A stretch of 64,000 bases of DNA from Frankia casuarinae (GTDB lineage: Bacteria; Actinomycetota; Actinomycetes; Frankiales; Frankiaceae). Below, one piece after another: positions 1 through 7,612 of the stretch. Position 1 is the first letter of the stretch, and every line of letters begins with the position of its first letter. The stretch covers positions 806,001 through 870,000 of the forward strand of contig NC_007777.1 in assembly GCF_000013345.1 (NCBI RefSeq). The letters run 5' to 3'. Position numbers and translations under genes: made by a program. Under the pieces are notes generated by a model that saw nothing but the letters and a program-made list of their open reading frames with translations, did not search any database and was not told where the DNA came from.

Positions 1-1008
1 GCTCACCGAAGGGAATCCGTTCGGCGGGTTGACACCGATTGTCGCTCCGGGAGTTGGCGCCGGATAACCGATGGGCGGTGCGGACGGCTCGGCCTGCGCG
101 TCAACGCCGTTCGTGGACCTGCCCCGGGCCTCGAAGGCTCCGAGGAAGGCCGTGTCACCGTTCGTGCCGAGCCCGGTGCCGGTTTCGGCCGCGAGGGTTC
201 CGGGCTGGTTCGCGAGGGTTCCGGGCTGGTTAGGGTCGCCGCCCTGGATGCCGGGCCGTCCGGTGGGCGGGGTCAGGCGATAGGTGAGGTCGCCGTCGTC
301 CGGCCACGGTGACGATGGGGTGTGGTGTGGGGACATCGACACTCCGGAGGACGTCTGAGGTCCCGAAGGCAGGGGGGGGCCGAAGGCCACCGGGGAGTCA
401 GAGCTGCCGGATCTGGTTGGCGAGCCGTAGTAGAGCGGACCGGGCGGGCCGGCCATGCCTGTGGGTGGCCCGGGGGGGCCCGGGGGGCCGGGAGGTCCCT
501 GCGTCCCCGACCGAGCCGGCAGGCCAGGCGGTCCCTGCCCGCCCGGACCAGGCTGGTCCGCCCGGGCGGACCAGGCGGGGGGGCCGGTGGGCGGGGCGGA
601 GCCGGGCGGGGCGAGAGATTCGGGTGGCCCGGGGGGAGCGGGAGGCCATGACGGAGTGGAGGGCGCGGGCGGCCCCGGCAGGCCACCCGGACCGGGCAGT
701 CCCCCGAAGCGGGGGGGAACCGTGGGAACCGCGGGAACCGGCGGGCCCGGTGGCAGAACCGGGCCTTGCGGTATGGAACCCGGCGGCGGTCCCGAGCCCA
801 GGGCCGACGGCGGTGGGACCGGATTCGTGTATGGCGGAGGCGACAAGGCATGCCCCGGCTCCACCCCTGGTCCCCGGTGCAGTGGATACAGGATGGTCCG
901 GTCAGGCCCGTCCGGGTCTGCATCGGGGCCGCTCCCTGGCCGCGGCAAGTCCGGCGGTGGCTCGGACACCTGCGACGCTTCGTTGTCGCCTTGGCCGGGG
1001 CTGGGCAC
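1..1008 (-). CDS. Pro/Gly-rich protein with collagen-like tracts, N-terminal part
   Basis: This reading frame has no stop from position 1008 to the window edge, so the C-terminus is missing and 336 codons are visible. The start is a GTG preceded by GGGAGG at a 5-base spacing. The predicted protein begins VPSPGQGDNEASQ and is dominated by Pro, Gly, Ser and Ala. A central part contains GPP-type triplets (TQGPPGPPGPPGPP), and a 21-bp direct duplication at 190-231 encodes NQPGTLA twice. No catalytic motif or membrane segment occurs in the visible part. The neighbour at 1211-2443 has the same kind of disordered N-terminus followed by one membrane helix, so this may be a related membrane-anchored or secreted protein with its folded part beyond the window. 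That relation is an inference. Function unknown. Confidence 0.6.
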   Translation of the reverse strand, partial: MPSPGQGDNEASQVSEPPPDLPRPGSGPDADPDGPDRTILYPLHRGPGVEPGHALSPPPYTNPVPPPSALGSGPPPGSIPQGPVLPPGPPVPAVPTVPPRFGGLPGPGGLPGPPAPSTPSWPPAPPGPPESLAPPGSAPPTGPPAWSARADQPGPGGQGPPGLPARSGTQGPPGPPGPPGPPTGMAGPPGPLYYGSPTRSGSSDSPVAFGPPLPSGPQTSSGVSMSPHHTPSSPWPDDGDLTYRLTPPTGRPGIQGGDPNQPGTLANQPGTLAAETGTGLGTNGDTAFLGAFEARGRSTNGVDAQAEPSAPPIGYPAPTPGATIGVNPPNGFPSVS

Positions 1009-1210
1009 GGTTCCTCCCGAGATGGGTGACAGGTGCGACCCCAGCGTAGGCCCCTCACCACCCGGATATGGGCGATGTCAGGCTACTGCGTCACAAATAC
1101 TGCTCTATCACCACCCGCCCGGCCGAAGGCAAGCAGGCAAGATCGAATTCACAGCAAACGGCGCCCCGCCGTGTGGACGTGGCCGCGTCCCGGCGGCGTC
1201 CACCGCGACG

Positions 1211-2443
1211 TCAGGCCTTGGGCACCGGATCGAAATTACTCCACCATTCGTACAGGGCCGCCCCGTCGGGGCCGGTCGCCATGAAGGAGACCAACGTGGA
1301 GTTGTAGGACCAGAAGATGAAATGATCACCGTCACGTACGTTGCAGACGGCCGTGCCCTGGGTCGCACCCTCGTGGAAGTTCCAGGTAAAGACCTCGTCG
1401 CCGCCCTGCTCGCATTTGCCTCCGGTGGTGGTGACCAGGGACTTGCGCACCTCGACGTCGCTGTTCAGATCACTGGTGGTCGCGTAGGAGTAGGCGGCTA
1501 CCACCTTCCCATCATCCGAGTTGCAGAACAACGACGCCTTGATGTGGCCGCCCTCGGCTTCGCTGTTGGGCTCGCAGTCCATCATCACGGACGAGTCGAG
1601 CTTGGCCAGCAGGGCGTGCTGCGCCGAGGTGAACTGCGCCGAGGGACTCACACTCGGACTCACACTCGGACTCGGACTCGGACTTGGCGAGGGCGATGAC
1701 GATGGGCTTGTCGAGGTCGGCGAGGCGCTGGGGCTTTCGGACGCGGCCACCGTGCCCGGGTTGTCGGAACCTCCGGAGAGGAGCGCAACCGAAACAACGA
1801 TCAGGAGGAGTGTCGCCGCCACCGCGGCAGCGATGATGGTGTTACGCCGACGTTGAGAGCCGCCGGGCCGGGGGGGCGCCCCCGGCGGCGGATAGCCTCC
1901 GTAACCGTCCGCCGCGGGGTAGCCCTGCTGCTGATAGCCCTGTTGGTAACCCGGCTGATAGTTCTGCTGATATGCCTGTTGCGGATAACTCTCCGTGGGA
2001 TAGCCGCCGACGGGATAATCCTGGCCGTAGCCCTCGCCGGGTGGGTAGCCCCCACTGGGTGGGTGGACCGCCGTCGGGGGGTACTGATCGGTGCCGCGGT
2101 ACGGATTCTGTGCGTACTGGTGCTGGGGGTGCTGGTGCTGGTGCTGGTGCTGGGGGTGCTGGTGCTGGGGGTGCTGGTGCTGGGGGTGCTGGTGCTGTGC
2201 GTACGGATTCTGTGCGTACTGGTGCTGGGGGTTCTGGTGCTGGGAGTACTGTGCCGTGGGCGGGTAGCCGCCGGGCTGGTTGACGCCGGGTGCGCTGTCG
2301 CCGATCAGGTGGGTCTCGTCTTCGTCGCCGAACGGTGCCGAGCCCGCGGAGTACGGCGAGGCGGAATAGGAACCACCAGCGTTGCCGTCAACCCCTTGGG
2401 TCTGGGCGTCCGGGTCCTGGGGGCCTGGGCCCGGTGACTGCAT
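1211..2443 (-). CDS. Membrane-anchored protein with His/Gln/Pro repeat N-terminus
   Basis: The ATG at 2443 follows AGGAGG at a 6-base spacing, which decides the start. The 410-residue protein has a disordered N-terminal half rich in Gln, His, Pro, Tyr and Gly. This half includes repeated HQHPQ units (DNA at 2119-2196) and repeats of the YPQQ/YQQGYQQ type. A basic stretch (RPGGSQRRR) then precedes a single membrane helix (NTIIAAAVAATLLLIVVSVA). A Ser/Pro-rich stalk follows (SPSPSPS, SVSPSVSP), and then an external domain of about 130 residues with four or more cysteines (MMDCEP, LFCNSD, KCEQGG, AVCNVR). The topology suggests a cytoplasmic tail and an extracytoplasmic sensor or binding domain. 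I do not recognise the domain, and the function is unknown. Confidence 0.75.
   Translation of the reverse strand: MQSPGPGPQDPDAQTQGVDGNAGGSYSASPYSAGSAPFGDEDETHLIGDSAPGVNQPGGYPPTAQYSQHQNPQHQYAQNPYAQHQHPQHQHPQHQHPQHQHQHQHPQHQYAQNPYRGTDQYPPTAVHPPSGGYPPGEGYGQDYPVGGYPTESYPQQAYQQNYQPGYQQGYQQQGYPAADGYGGYPPPGAPPRPGGSQRRRNTIIAAAVAATLLLIVVSVALLSGGSDNPGTVAASESPSASPTSTSPSSSPSPSPSPSPSVSPSVSPSAQFTSAQHALLAKLDSSVMMDCEPNSEAEGGHIKASLFCNSDDGKVVAAYSYATTSDLNSDVEVRKSLVTTTGGKCEQGGDEVFTWNFHEGATQGTAVCNVRDGDHFIFWSYNSTLVSFMATGPDGAALYEWWSNFDPVPKA
2119..2196 (-). repeat. 15-bp in-frame repeat coding HQHPQ
   Basis: A CTG/GGG-rich 15-bp unit is repeated about five times, with one 6-bp interruption. It encodes the His/Gln/Pro repeat of the membrane-anchored protein. 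A unit length divisible by three keeps the frame when the copy number changes. Confidence 0.85.
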
Positions 2444-2653
2444 GACGTCCTCCTGCGCTGCGCGAAGAGCGGCCCCTGCCCGCACTCGTGATCTTGCTGA
2501 TCCCGCCGTGGTGCCGGGCGGTTCTCGCAACCGTCCATCTGTGTTAGAGCGGGACGGATCGCCCCGTTCGGCCCAGGTCGGGCTCGATGCTCGATGTTAG
2601 GAGCTTTGTGTTCGGAGGGGGATCCCGGGTCGTCTTGGAGACAAGGTGTCGGA

Positions 2654-3250
2654 TCAGGCCGCGTAACGGATCACGATGTCGTCGACGATCATCTCCAGGA
2701 ACGTCTGATCGACCGGGTCTCCGGTCAGCAGCACCCGTTGGAGGATGACGGCGGTTCCGAGTTCTATGAGTACCGTGCGGTCGACGTCCGGGCGGACCTC
2801 GCCGCGGGCGATCCCGCGTTCGATGATGGCTTCCGAGCTCGCCTGGCGTTGCATCCAGAGGCCGCGGCGCAGGGCGTCGCGCAGACCGGGATTGCGCGGC
2901 ATCTCCGAGATCAGTTCCGCGAGGATCCGTCCCCGATCGCCGCGGATCGCGTCATGGAACGAGGTCAGGAACTCAAGGATGTCCAGGCGGAGGGAGCCGT
3001 TGTCGGGTGCCGGCATCCGCTGCTCGGTGAAGGCGTTGACCGCGTCCATCACCAGGGCGAGCTTTGACGGCCAGCGCCGGTAGATGGTGGCCTTGCCGGC
3101 TCGCGCCCGGGTGGCCACCCGGTCCATCGTCACACCGTCGTATCCGACCTCGGCCAGAAGGTCCAGGGTGGCGGTGCGGATCGCCTGGTCCCGGCTCTCG
3201 TCGCGAGGTCGGCCGCCGGGGTGCGACGACGCGAGCGAGAACGGGGTCAC
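2654..3250 (-). CDS. TetR-family transcriptional regulator
   Basis: The 198-residue product has a typical TetR N-terminus: an AIRTATLDLLAEVGYDGVTM helix pair, followed by the recognition region KATIYRRWPSK at about residues 48-58. The C-terminal half fits a TetR_C-type ligand-binding/dimerisation domain (LISEMPRNPGLRDALRR). The start is a GTG at 3250 with GGAGG 5 bases upstream. Longer upstream readings lack TetR-like sequence and are not supported. The ligand is unknown. A cluster of GTTC/GAAC half-sites lies about 140-175 bases upstream and could be its operator. The nearest genes encode GtrA-type and membrane-anchored proteins, so a cell-surface target is possible but unproven. Confidence 0.9.
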   Translation of the reverse strand: MTPFSLASSHPGGRPRDESRDQAIRTATLDLLAEVGYDGVTMDRVATRARAGKATIYRRWPSKLALVMDAVNAFTEQRMPAPDNGSLRLDILEFLTSFHDAIRGDRGRILAELISEMPRNPGLRDALRRGLWMQRQASSEAIIERGIARGEVRPDVDRTVLIELGTAVILQRVLLTGDPVDQTFLEMIVDDIVIRYAA

Positions 3251-3608
3251 GACACACCCTCCAGGTTGCTGCGGACTGGACGGCGCTCCACGCGGCGTTC
3301 CCGGTAGCCGATGTGTCTCGCTGGATGGAGGGCTGTGGGCGCGCGGCGCCAGCCTGGCCCGCCGAGCGTAGCCCACCGGCGAAGGTTCGGGAACCGTTCG
3401 GTATCGGAACTGGGTTGTTCCCGACTTGTCCGCCGGGGACGGTGAGAGGGCGGAACGTCCTGTTCCGCTGTCGTGCCGTGTCGGCGGGCGTGTTGGGCGT
3501 CCGGGGTGGCGGCGATGCGCGGTGCGCCTGAAACGGCCGGTCCGGTGCCGGAGCAGGTGGCGGAATGCGCGCCGGGCCGGGGTGTCGGGCCGGTGGCCGC
3601 TGGTGCGG
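3251..3608. other. Gene-free stretch with GTTC/GAAC inverted repeats
   Basis: I see no credible gene in this 358-bp gap between two minus-strand genes. It holds a perfect 8-bp inverted repeat, TCGGGAAC at 3387-3394 and GTTCCCGA at 3417-3424. Between the arms are further GTTC and GGAAC half-sites (3396-3410). This is a plausible operator region for the downstream TetR gene, but no -10/-35 pair is convincing. Confidence 0.35.
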
Positions 3609-4181
3609 TCAGATCCGGCCCGCATGCTCCGGGATGTGCCGACGACCGTCCTGACGGGCTCCGCAGCTCGTGGCGGCCTTGGGGTGGTCCGGGTGGAGGA
3701 AGACCCACTTCTTGTAGGCCCAGAACCGGAATACGGTGCCCAGCCCGGTGCCGATGATGTTACCGAACAGGTTGAACGCAAGTACGCCCTTGAGATCGAG
3801 TACATAGCGTGCGAACCCGAGGCAGCCGAGCGCGATCAGCAACCCGACCGTATTCAGGATCACGAAGAGTGTGTACTCGCGACGTAGACCGGTTCGGGCG
3901 CGATGGTTGAACGACCATTGCCGGTTCCCGATGTAGGAAAAGGTGGCGGCGACCACCGTGGAGACGGTCTTCGCGCTGAGCGGACCCATTCCGAGAAGCG
4001 TGTGGCACAGGTTGGAGACGAGAAAGTCGATGGCGTAACACGCACCGCCGACCAGCCCGAACTTGCCCATCTCGTGGACGAGTACCTGCACCGGTGAGCG
4101 GGTCTGTCGGTGTCTCACCACGGGCGACCCCGATCGATATTTACCACCCAGAGAGAGTACCGGCTGCTCCCGGCCGCCCAC
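3609..4181 (-). CDS. GtrA-family membrane protein
   Basis: The 190-residue protein contains four hydrophobic segments and the features of the GtrA/DPMS family. These are FGLVGGACYAIDFLVSN in helix 1, the FSYIGNRQWSFNH signature after helix 2, and FRFWAYKKWVF at the end of helix 4. GtrA proteins are thought to assist the transfer or flipping of polyprenyl-phosphate-linked sugars in cell-surface glycan synthesis. The start is uncertain: the GTG at 4181 gives the longest form, while an internal GTG near residue 22 or the ATG at residue 38 would still keep all helices. The last 25 residues are hydrophilic. The carbonic anhydrase gene is divergent from it. Confidence 0.85.
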   Translation of the reverse strand: MGGREQPVLSLGGKYRSGSPVVRHRQTRSPVQVLVHEMGKFGLVGGACYAIDFLVSNLCHTLLGMGPLSAKTVSTVVAATFSYIGNRQWSFNHRARTGLRREYTLFVILNTVGLLIALGCLGFARYVLDLKGVLAFNLFGNIIGTGLGTVFRFWAYKKWVFLHPDHPKAATSCGARQDGRRHIPEHAGRI

Positions 4182-4351
4182 CGTGCCACCCCCGTCGACG
4201 GTGGCGTGGTGGACATCCGCGGCGAGGCCGGCTCACCGGACATGATGCCGGACGTAGCGGTGAACGCGCCGGCGCGTGGTGGAGTCACCGGGTAGCTGTT
4301 CCCATCTCTACGCTAGGTGATGCCACCAATCCGGTGCGGCAGGCAACGTGA

Positions 4352-5134
4352 GTGGCACAACTTCGGCAAAAACTCGGGAACGTTGGCGAAGCTGGGCCCA
4401 TGGACGGTATCCTGGCAGTTGGAGAGTGGGGACCATTGATCGGAAGGACGCATCATCATGATCCGCTCGAGTCGTTGGCCGAGCCGTTGATGCCGACGTC
4501 AAGGACCGATGACCACGTGGACACCGATGACCACACCGCTGTCGACCCCGTTGCCGATGTCCATGCAGACGATGTCCATGCGGACACCGTGCGCCCCGCG
4601 GATACGGTGAGCCCGGTGAGCGGCGCTGCCACGGCGACCGAACTCCTGCTGAGCTACGCTGCAGGTCACCCCGCCCGGCGGCGGGAGGCCGGGCTACCTG
4701 CCCTGCCCGGCGCGCGGCCGCGCCTGGGCGTCGCGGTGGTTGCGTGTATGGACGTGCGGATCCAGGTGGAGGCCTTGCTCGGTCTTGTCGAAGGTGACGC
4801 CCACATCCTGCGCAACGCCGGTGGTGTCATCACCCCGGATGTGGTCCGCTCGCTCGCCGTGAGCCAGCACGTGCTGGGAACGACGGAGATCATTCTTTTG
4901 CATCACACCGGGTGTGGTCTCGAAAGGATCACCGACGACGGGTTCCGGGACCAGTTGGAGTGCAAGACGGGCGTTCGTCCCGAATGGGCCGTGTATTCCT
5001 TTCCCGATGTCGAGGAGGACGTGCGCAAGTCCGTCAGGGTGCTGCGTTCGTCGCCGTTCCTGCAGTCCACCACCTCGGTACGCGGGTTCGTCTACCAGGT
5101 GGAGACCGGGGCACTGGTCGAGGTTCTGCCGTAG
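4352..5134 (+). CDS. Beta-carbonic anhydrase with His/Asp-rich N-terminal extension
   Basis: The C-terminal 165 residues match beta-class carbonic anhydrases, which interconvert CO2 and bicarbonate at a zinc ion. The signature CMDVR (Cys132, Asp134, Arg136) gives the first Zn ligand and the Asp/Arg dyad. HHTGCG supplies His185 and Cys188. RNAGG (about 154-158) is also typical. Residues 1-90 are not part of the usual fold and are rich in His, Asp and Val (HHHDPLE, DDHVDTDDH, DVHADDVHAD). The start is uncertain: GTG 4352, ATG at residue 17 or ATG at residue 47 are all possible, and none has a strong ribosome-binding site. If translated, the extension is an unusual His/Asp-rich tail that might bind metal. 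Confidence 0.88.
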   Translation: MAQLRQKLGNVGEAGPMDGILAVGEWGPLIGRTHHHDPLESLAEPLMPTSRTDDHVDTDDHTAVDPVADVHADDVHADTVRPADTVSPVSGAATATELLLSYAAGHPARRREAGLPALPGARPRLGVAVVACMDVRIQVEALLGLVEGDAHILRNAGGVITPDVVRSLAVSQHVLGTTEIILLHHTGCGLERITDDGFRDQLECKTGVRPEWAVYSFPDVEEDVRKSVRVLRSSPFLQSTTSVRGFVYQVETGALVEVLP

Positions 5135-5212
5135 AGCGGTCCACGGCGGCGTGGGGATAGGCCGCATTGTCGGATCGTCGTCGGACCAAGCTTGCTCGGT
5201 CCGGTCGGTGGG

Positions 5213-6547
5213 TCACGCGAGTGGCCGTCCGAGCGCGTGGTAGATCCAGCCGGCATCCCGCCAGACCGCGGGATCCAGGACGTGCCGTCCGTCGATGACG
5301 ATGGGTCTGCTGACGTGCGGCCGTAGGGCGGCCGGGTCGATCTCGCGGAACTCACTCCATTCCGTCAGGACCAGGACGATCTCCGCGCCTGCCACGGCCC
5401 GTATCACCGAGTCGGTGTAGTGCAGGTACGGATAGTGAATGCGGGCGTTCGGGATCGCCGCGGGGTCGTAGACGGACACGTGGCCGCCGGCGCGGTGCAG
5501 CGCGGTGGCCACGTCGAGGGCGGGCGAGTCGCGGATGTCATCGGAATTCGGTTTGAAGGCGGCACCGAGGACCGCCACCATCCGGCCCGTCGGCGAGCCC
5601 CCCAGCGCCTTGGTGGCCAGCGCCACCGTCCGCGTCCGGGCCCGCGTGTTGACGGCGTCGACCTCGGTGAGGAAGGCCAGCGCGGAGCCGACTCCCAGCT
5701 CGTCCGCACGGGCCTGGAAGGCACGGATGTCCTTGGGTAGGCAGCCGCCGCCGAAGCCGATGCCGGCCTGGAGGAACCGGGGCCCGATCCTGGGGTCGTG
5801 GGCCAGGGCGGCGGCGAGTTCGGTCACGTCCCCCCCGGTCATGTCGCAGATCTCGGCCATCGCGTTGATGAAGGAGATTTTCGTCGCGAGGAAGGCGTTC
5901 GCGGCGACCTTCACGATTTCGGCCGTGACGAAGTCGGTGACGATGACGGGTGTGCCTTCTTTGATCGTTCTGGCGTAGACCGTCCGCAGCCGTGCCTCGG
6001 CGGTGCCACCCGGGACGACCCCGAAGACCAGGCGGTCCGGCCGCAGGGTGTCGTCGACGGCGGACCCCTCCCGGAGGAACTCGGGATTCCACGCAAGTTC
6101 CGCGCCCGGGGCGCCGGCGGCAAGTCGTCCGGCCAGCCGGGCCGCGGTGCCCGTGGGAACCGTCGACTTGCCCACCACCAGCGTCCCGGGCCGCAGCCCG
6201 GCCGCGATCAGACCATTCGTCGCCGCCTCGACGTGGCGCAGGTCCGTCGCGCCGGAATCGGGCCGTTGCGGTGTTCCCACGCAGATGAAATGCACCTCGG
6301 CCCGGTCAACCGCCTCGGCGAGCGAACTCGAGAAGGTCAGCCGTCCCGCCTCCAGGTTCTTGCGGAGTAGCCCTTCCAGACCGGGCTCGAAGAAGGGCAC
6401 CTCACCCGCGGCGAGCCGCTGCGTCCTGGTCGCGTCGATATCGACACCGATGACCTCGAAACCCAGTTCCGCCATGCACACGGCATGTGTCGCGCCCAGA
6501 TAGCCGGTGCCGATGACGCTGAGGTGAAGAACCGGTGACGTGCTCAC
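5213..6547 (-). CDS. ugd: UDP-glucose/GDP-mannose 6-dehydrogenase
   Basis: The 444-residue protein oxidises a nucleotide sugar to its uronic acid in two NAD-dependent steps. It has the N-terminal Rossmann motif GTGYLG (13-18), the NAD-site sequence CVGTP (89-93), the substrate and catalytic region EIVKVAANAFLATK (Lys213, Asn217), and the catalytic cysteine in GFGGGCLPKD (Cys269). The C-terminal UDP-binding domain carries GAAFKPNSDDIRDSP. The length and all key residues are normal for the family. UDP-glucose is the most common substrate, but GDP-mannose cannot be excluded from sequence. It would supply uronic acid for the surface polysaccharide made by the glycosyltransferases in this window. 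Confidence 0.93.
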   Translation of the reverse strand: MSTSPVLHLSVIGTGYLGATHAVCMAELGFEVIGVDIDATRTQRLAAGEVPFFEPGLEGLLRKNLEAGRLTFSSSLAEAVDRAEVHFICVGTPQRPDSGATDLRHVEAATNGLIAAGLRPGTLVVGKSTVPTGTAARLAGRLAAGAPGAELAWNPEFLREGSAVDDTLRPDRLVFGVVPGGTAEARLRTVYARTIKEGTPVIVTDFVTAEIVKVAANAFLATKISFINAMAEICDMTGGDVTELAAALAHDPRIGPRFLQAGIGFGGGCLPKDIRAFQARADELGVGSALAFLTEVDAVNTRARTRTVALATKALGGSPTGRMVAVLGAAFKPNSDDIRDSPALDVATALHRAGGHVSVYDPAAIPNARIHYPYLHYTDSVIRAVAGAEIVLVLTEWSEFREIDPAALRPHVSRPIVIDGRHVLDPAVWRDAGWIYHALGRPLA

Positions 6548-6706
6548 GTCTGAGTGACCTCCGCTGCACGTGGTAAAGACGGCCGCCGCGCTGCCCCAAT
6601 TCTCGTTGGCCGTCGCGCCGTTCGATGGTCACGCCGTCTGTGAGCCGCCCGGATGTCGGGTATGGTCATTCCCCGGCCGCGGCCCGATACGGGGGTCGTA
6701 CGGGTT

Positions 6707-7612
6707 TCACCCGAGGCGGGGGAGCGGCAGCGACCGGACCCCCGCGGGCAGTGGGCTGGGCGCGTGCCGCAGGACTGACCGGCCGACGGCGGTGATTTTC
6801 TCCGTCTCGATGCGCCGCGGGAGCGCGGCGCTGTCGAGATGCCGGCACAGCACGATCGACGAGCCTGCGACCAGGGGAGCAAGCAGCGAACCGACCAGGC
6901 CCTCGGTCGTGGCGAGCGGCGCGGTGAACAGCACCCGGTCCGCGGGTCCCAGGCCCCACGCCCCCGCGATCGCGGTACCCGCGCGCAGCAGCGCGGCCTG
7001 CCCAGGCGGCGCTGCCGGGGCGGCGAACCGATCGCCGTGCGGGGGCACCTCCGCGGCGTAGTCGAGAACCCCGGCGACGGGCCTGCGCATCCGACCACCC
7101 AGCGGGCGCAGTGACAGGGCCACGATCTCGTCCACCATCAGGCCGAATGCCTCGTCGAGCCGGTCCTCGGCCACGAACAGCGCGTCGAGGGGGGTCGCGA
7201 CCGGGAGCTCCCCGCCGGCCTTCTCGGCGTCCCCGCCGTCCTGCTCGCCGGCTGCGTCCCGGACGAGGACCGCGTCCATCCCGGCCGACCAGGTGGCGAG
7301 CAGGATGACCGAACTGAGCCAGTGCGTCGGCAGGTGGACGCCGACCCGGTCACCGATGCCGAGGCCGAGCGTGTCGACCAGCATGTTCGCGGTCTTCGCC
7401 ACCCAGTTGTCGAAGGTGGTCGCCGAGAATTCCACGCGTTCGCCGGTCGCGTCGTCGTAGAAGGTGACCAGCGGGCGGGCGGGATCGGTGGCCAGCCGGT
7501 GCGCGAGGACGGACGCGATGCCGCGAACCCCCGCCGCGGGTGCGGCGTCGGCGTCCGCGGCCGGGCCAAGCAGCGTCCGTGCGGCGACCAGCCGCGGCAC
7601 GGAGGCGCTCAT
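6707..7612 (-). CDS. TIGR03089-family protein (AMP-binding-like)
   Basis: The 301-residue product resembles the N-terminal half of acyl-CoA-synthetase-type adenylating enzymes (VTFYDDATGERVEFSATTFDNWVAKTANML, then GIGDRVGVHLP). It lacks the phosphate-binding TSGTTG loop and the C-terminal lid, as in the actinobacterial TIGR03089 family. M. tuberculosis Rv3268 is, as I recall, a member next to the LCP gene Rv3267. The start at ATG 7612 overlaps the LCP stop codon by four bases (ATGA), so the pair is probably translationally coupled. The role is unknown, but the conserved linkage suggests cell-envelope assembly. It is too short to be a full adenylating enzyme. Confidence 0.85.
   Translation of the reverse strand: MSASVPRLVAARTLLGPAADADAAPAAGVRGIASVLAHRLATDPARPLVTFYDDATGERVEFSATTFDNWVAKTANMLVDTLGLGIGDRVGVHLPTHWLSSVILLATWSAGMDAVLVRDAAGEQDGGDAEKAGGELPVATPLDALFVAEDRLDEAFGLMVDEIVALSLRPLGGRMRRPVAGVLDYAAEVPPHGDRFAAPAAPPGQAALLRAGTAIAGAWGLGPADRVLFTAPLATTEGLVGSLLAPLVAGSSIVLCRHLDSAALPRRIETEKITAVGRSVLRHAPSPLPAGVRSLPLPRLG

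Noticed and set aside
455-1699. 414-codon plus-strand ORF at the left end
   Set aside because: It crosses two minus-strand genes with clear ribosome-binding sites and encodes only Gly/Pro-rich and antisense sequence. Long antisense ORFs are expected at this GC content.
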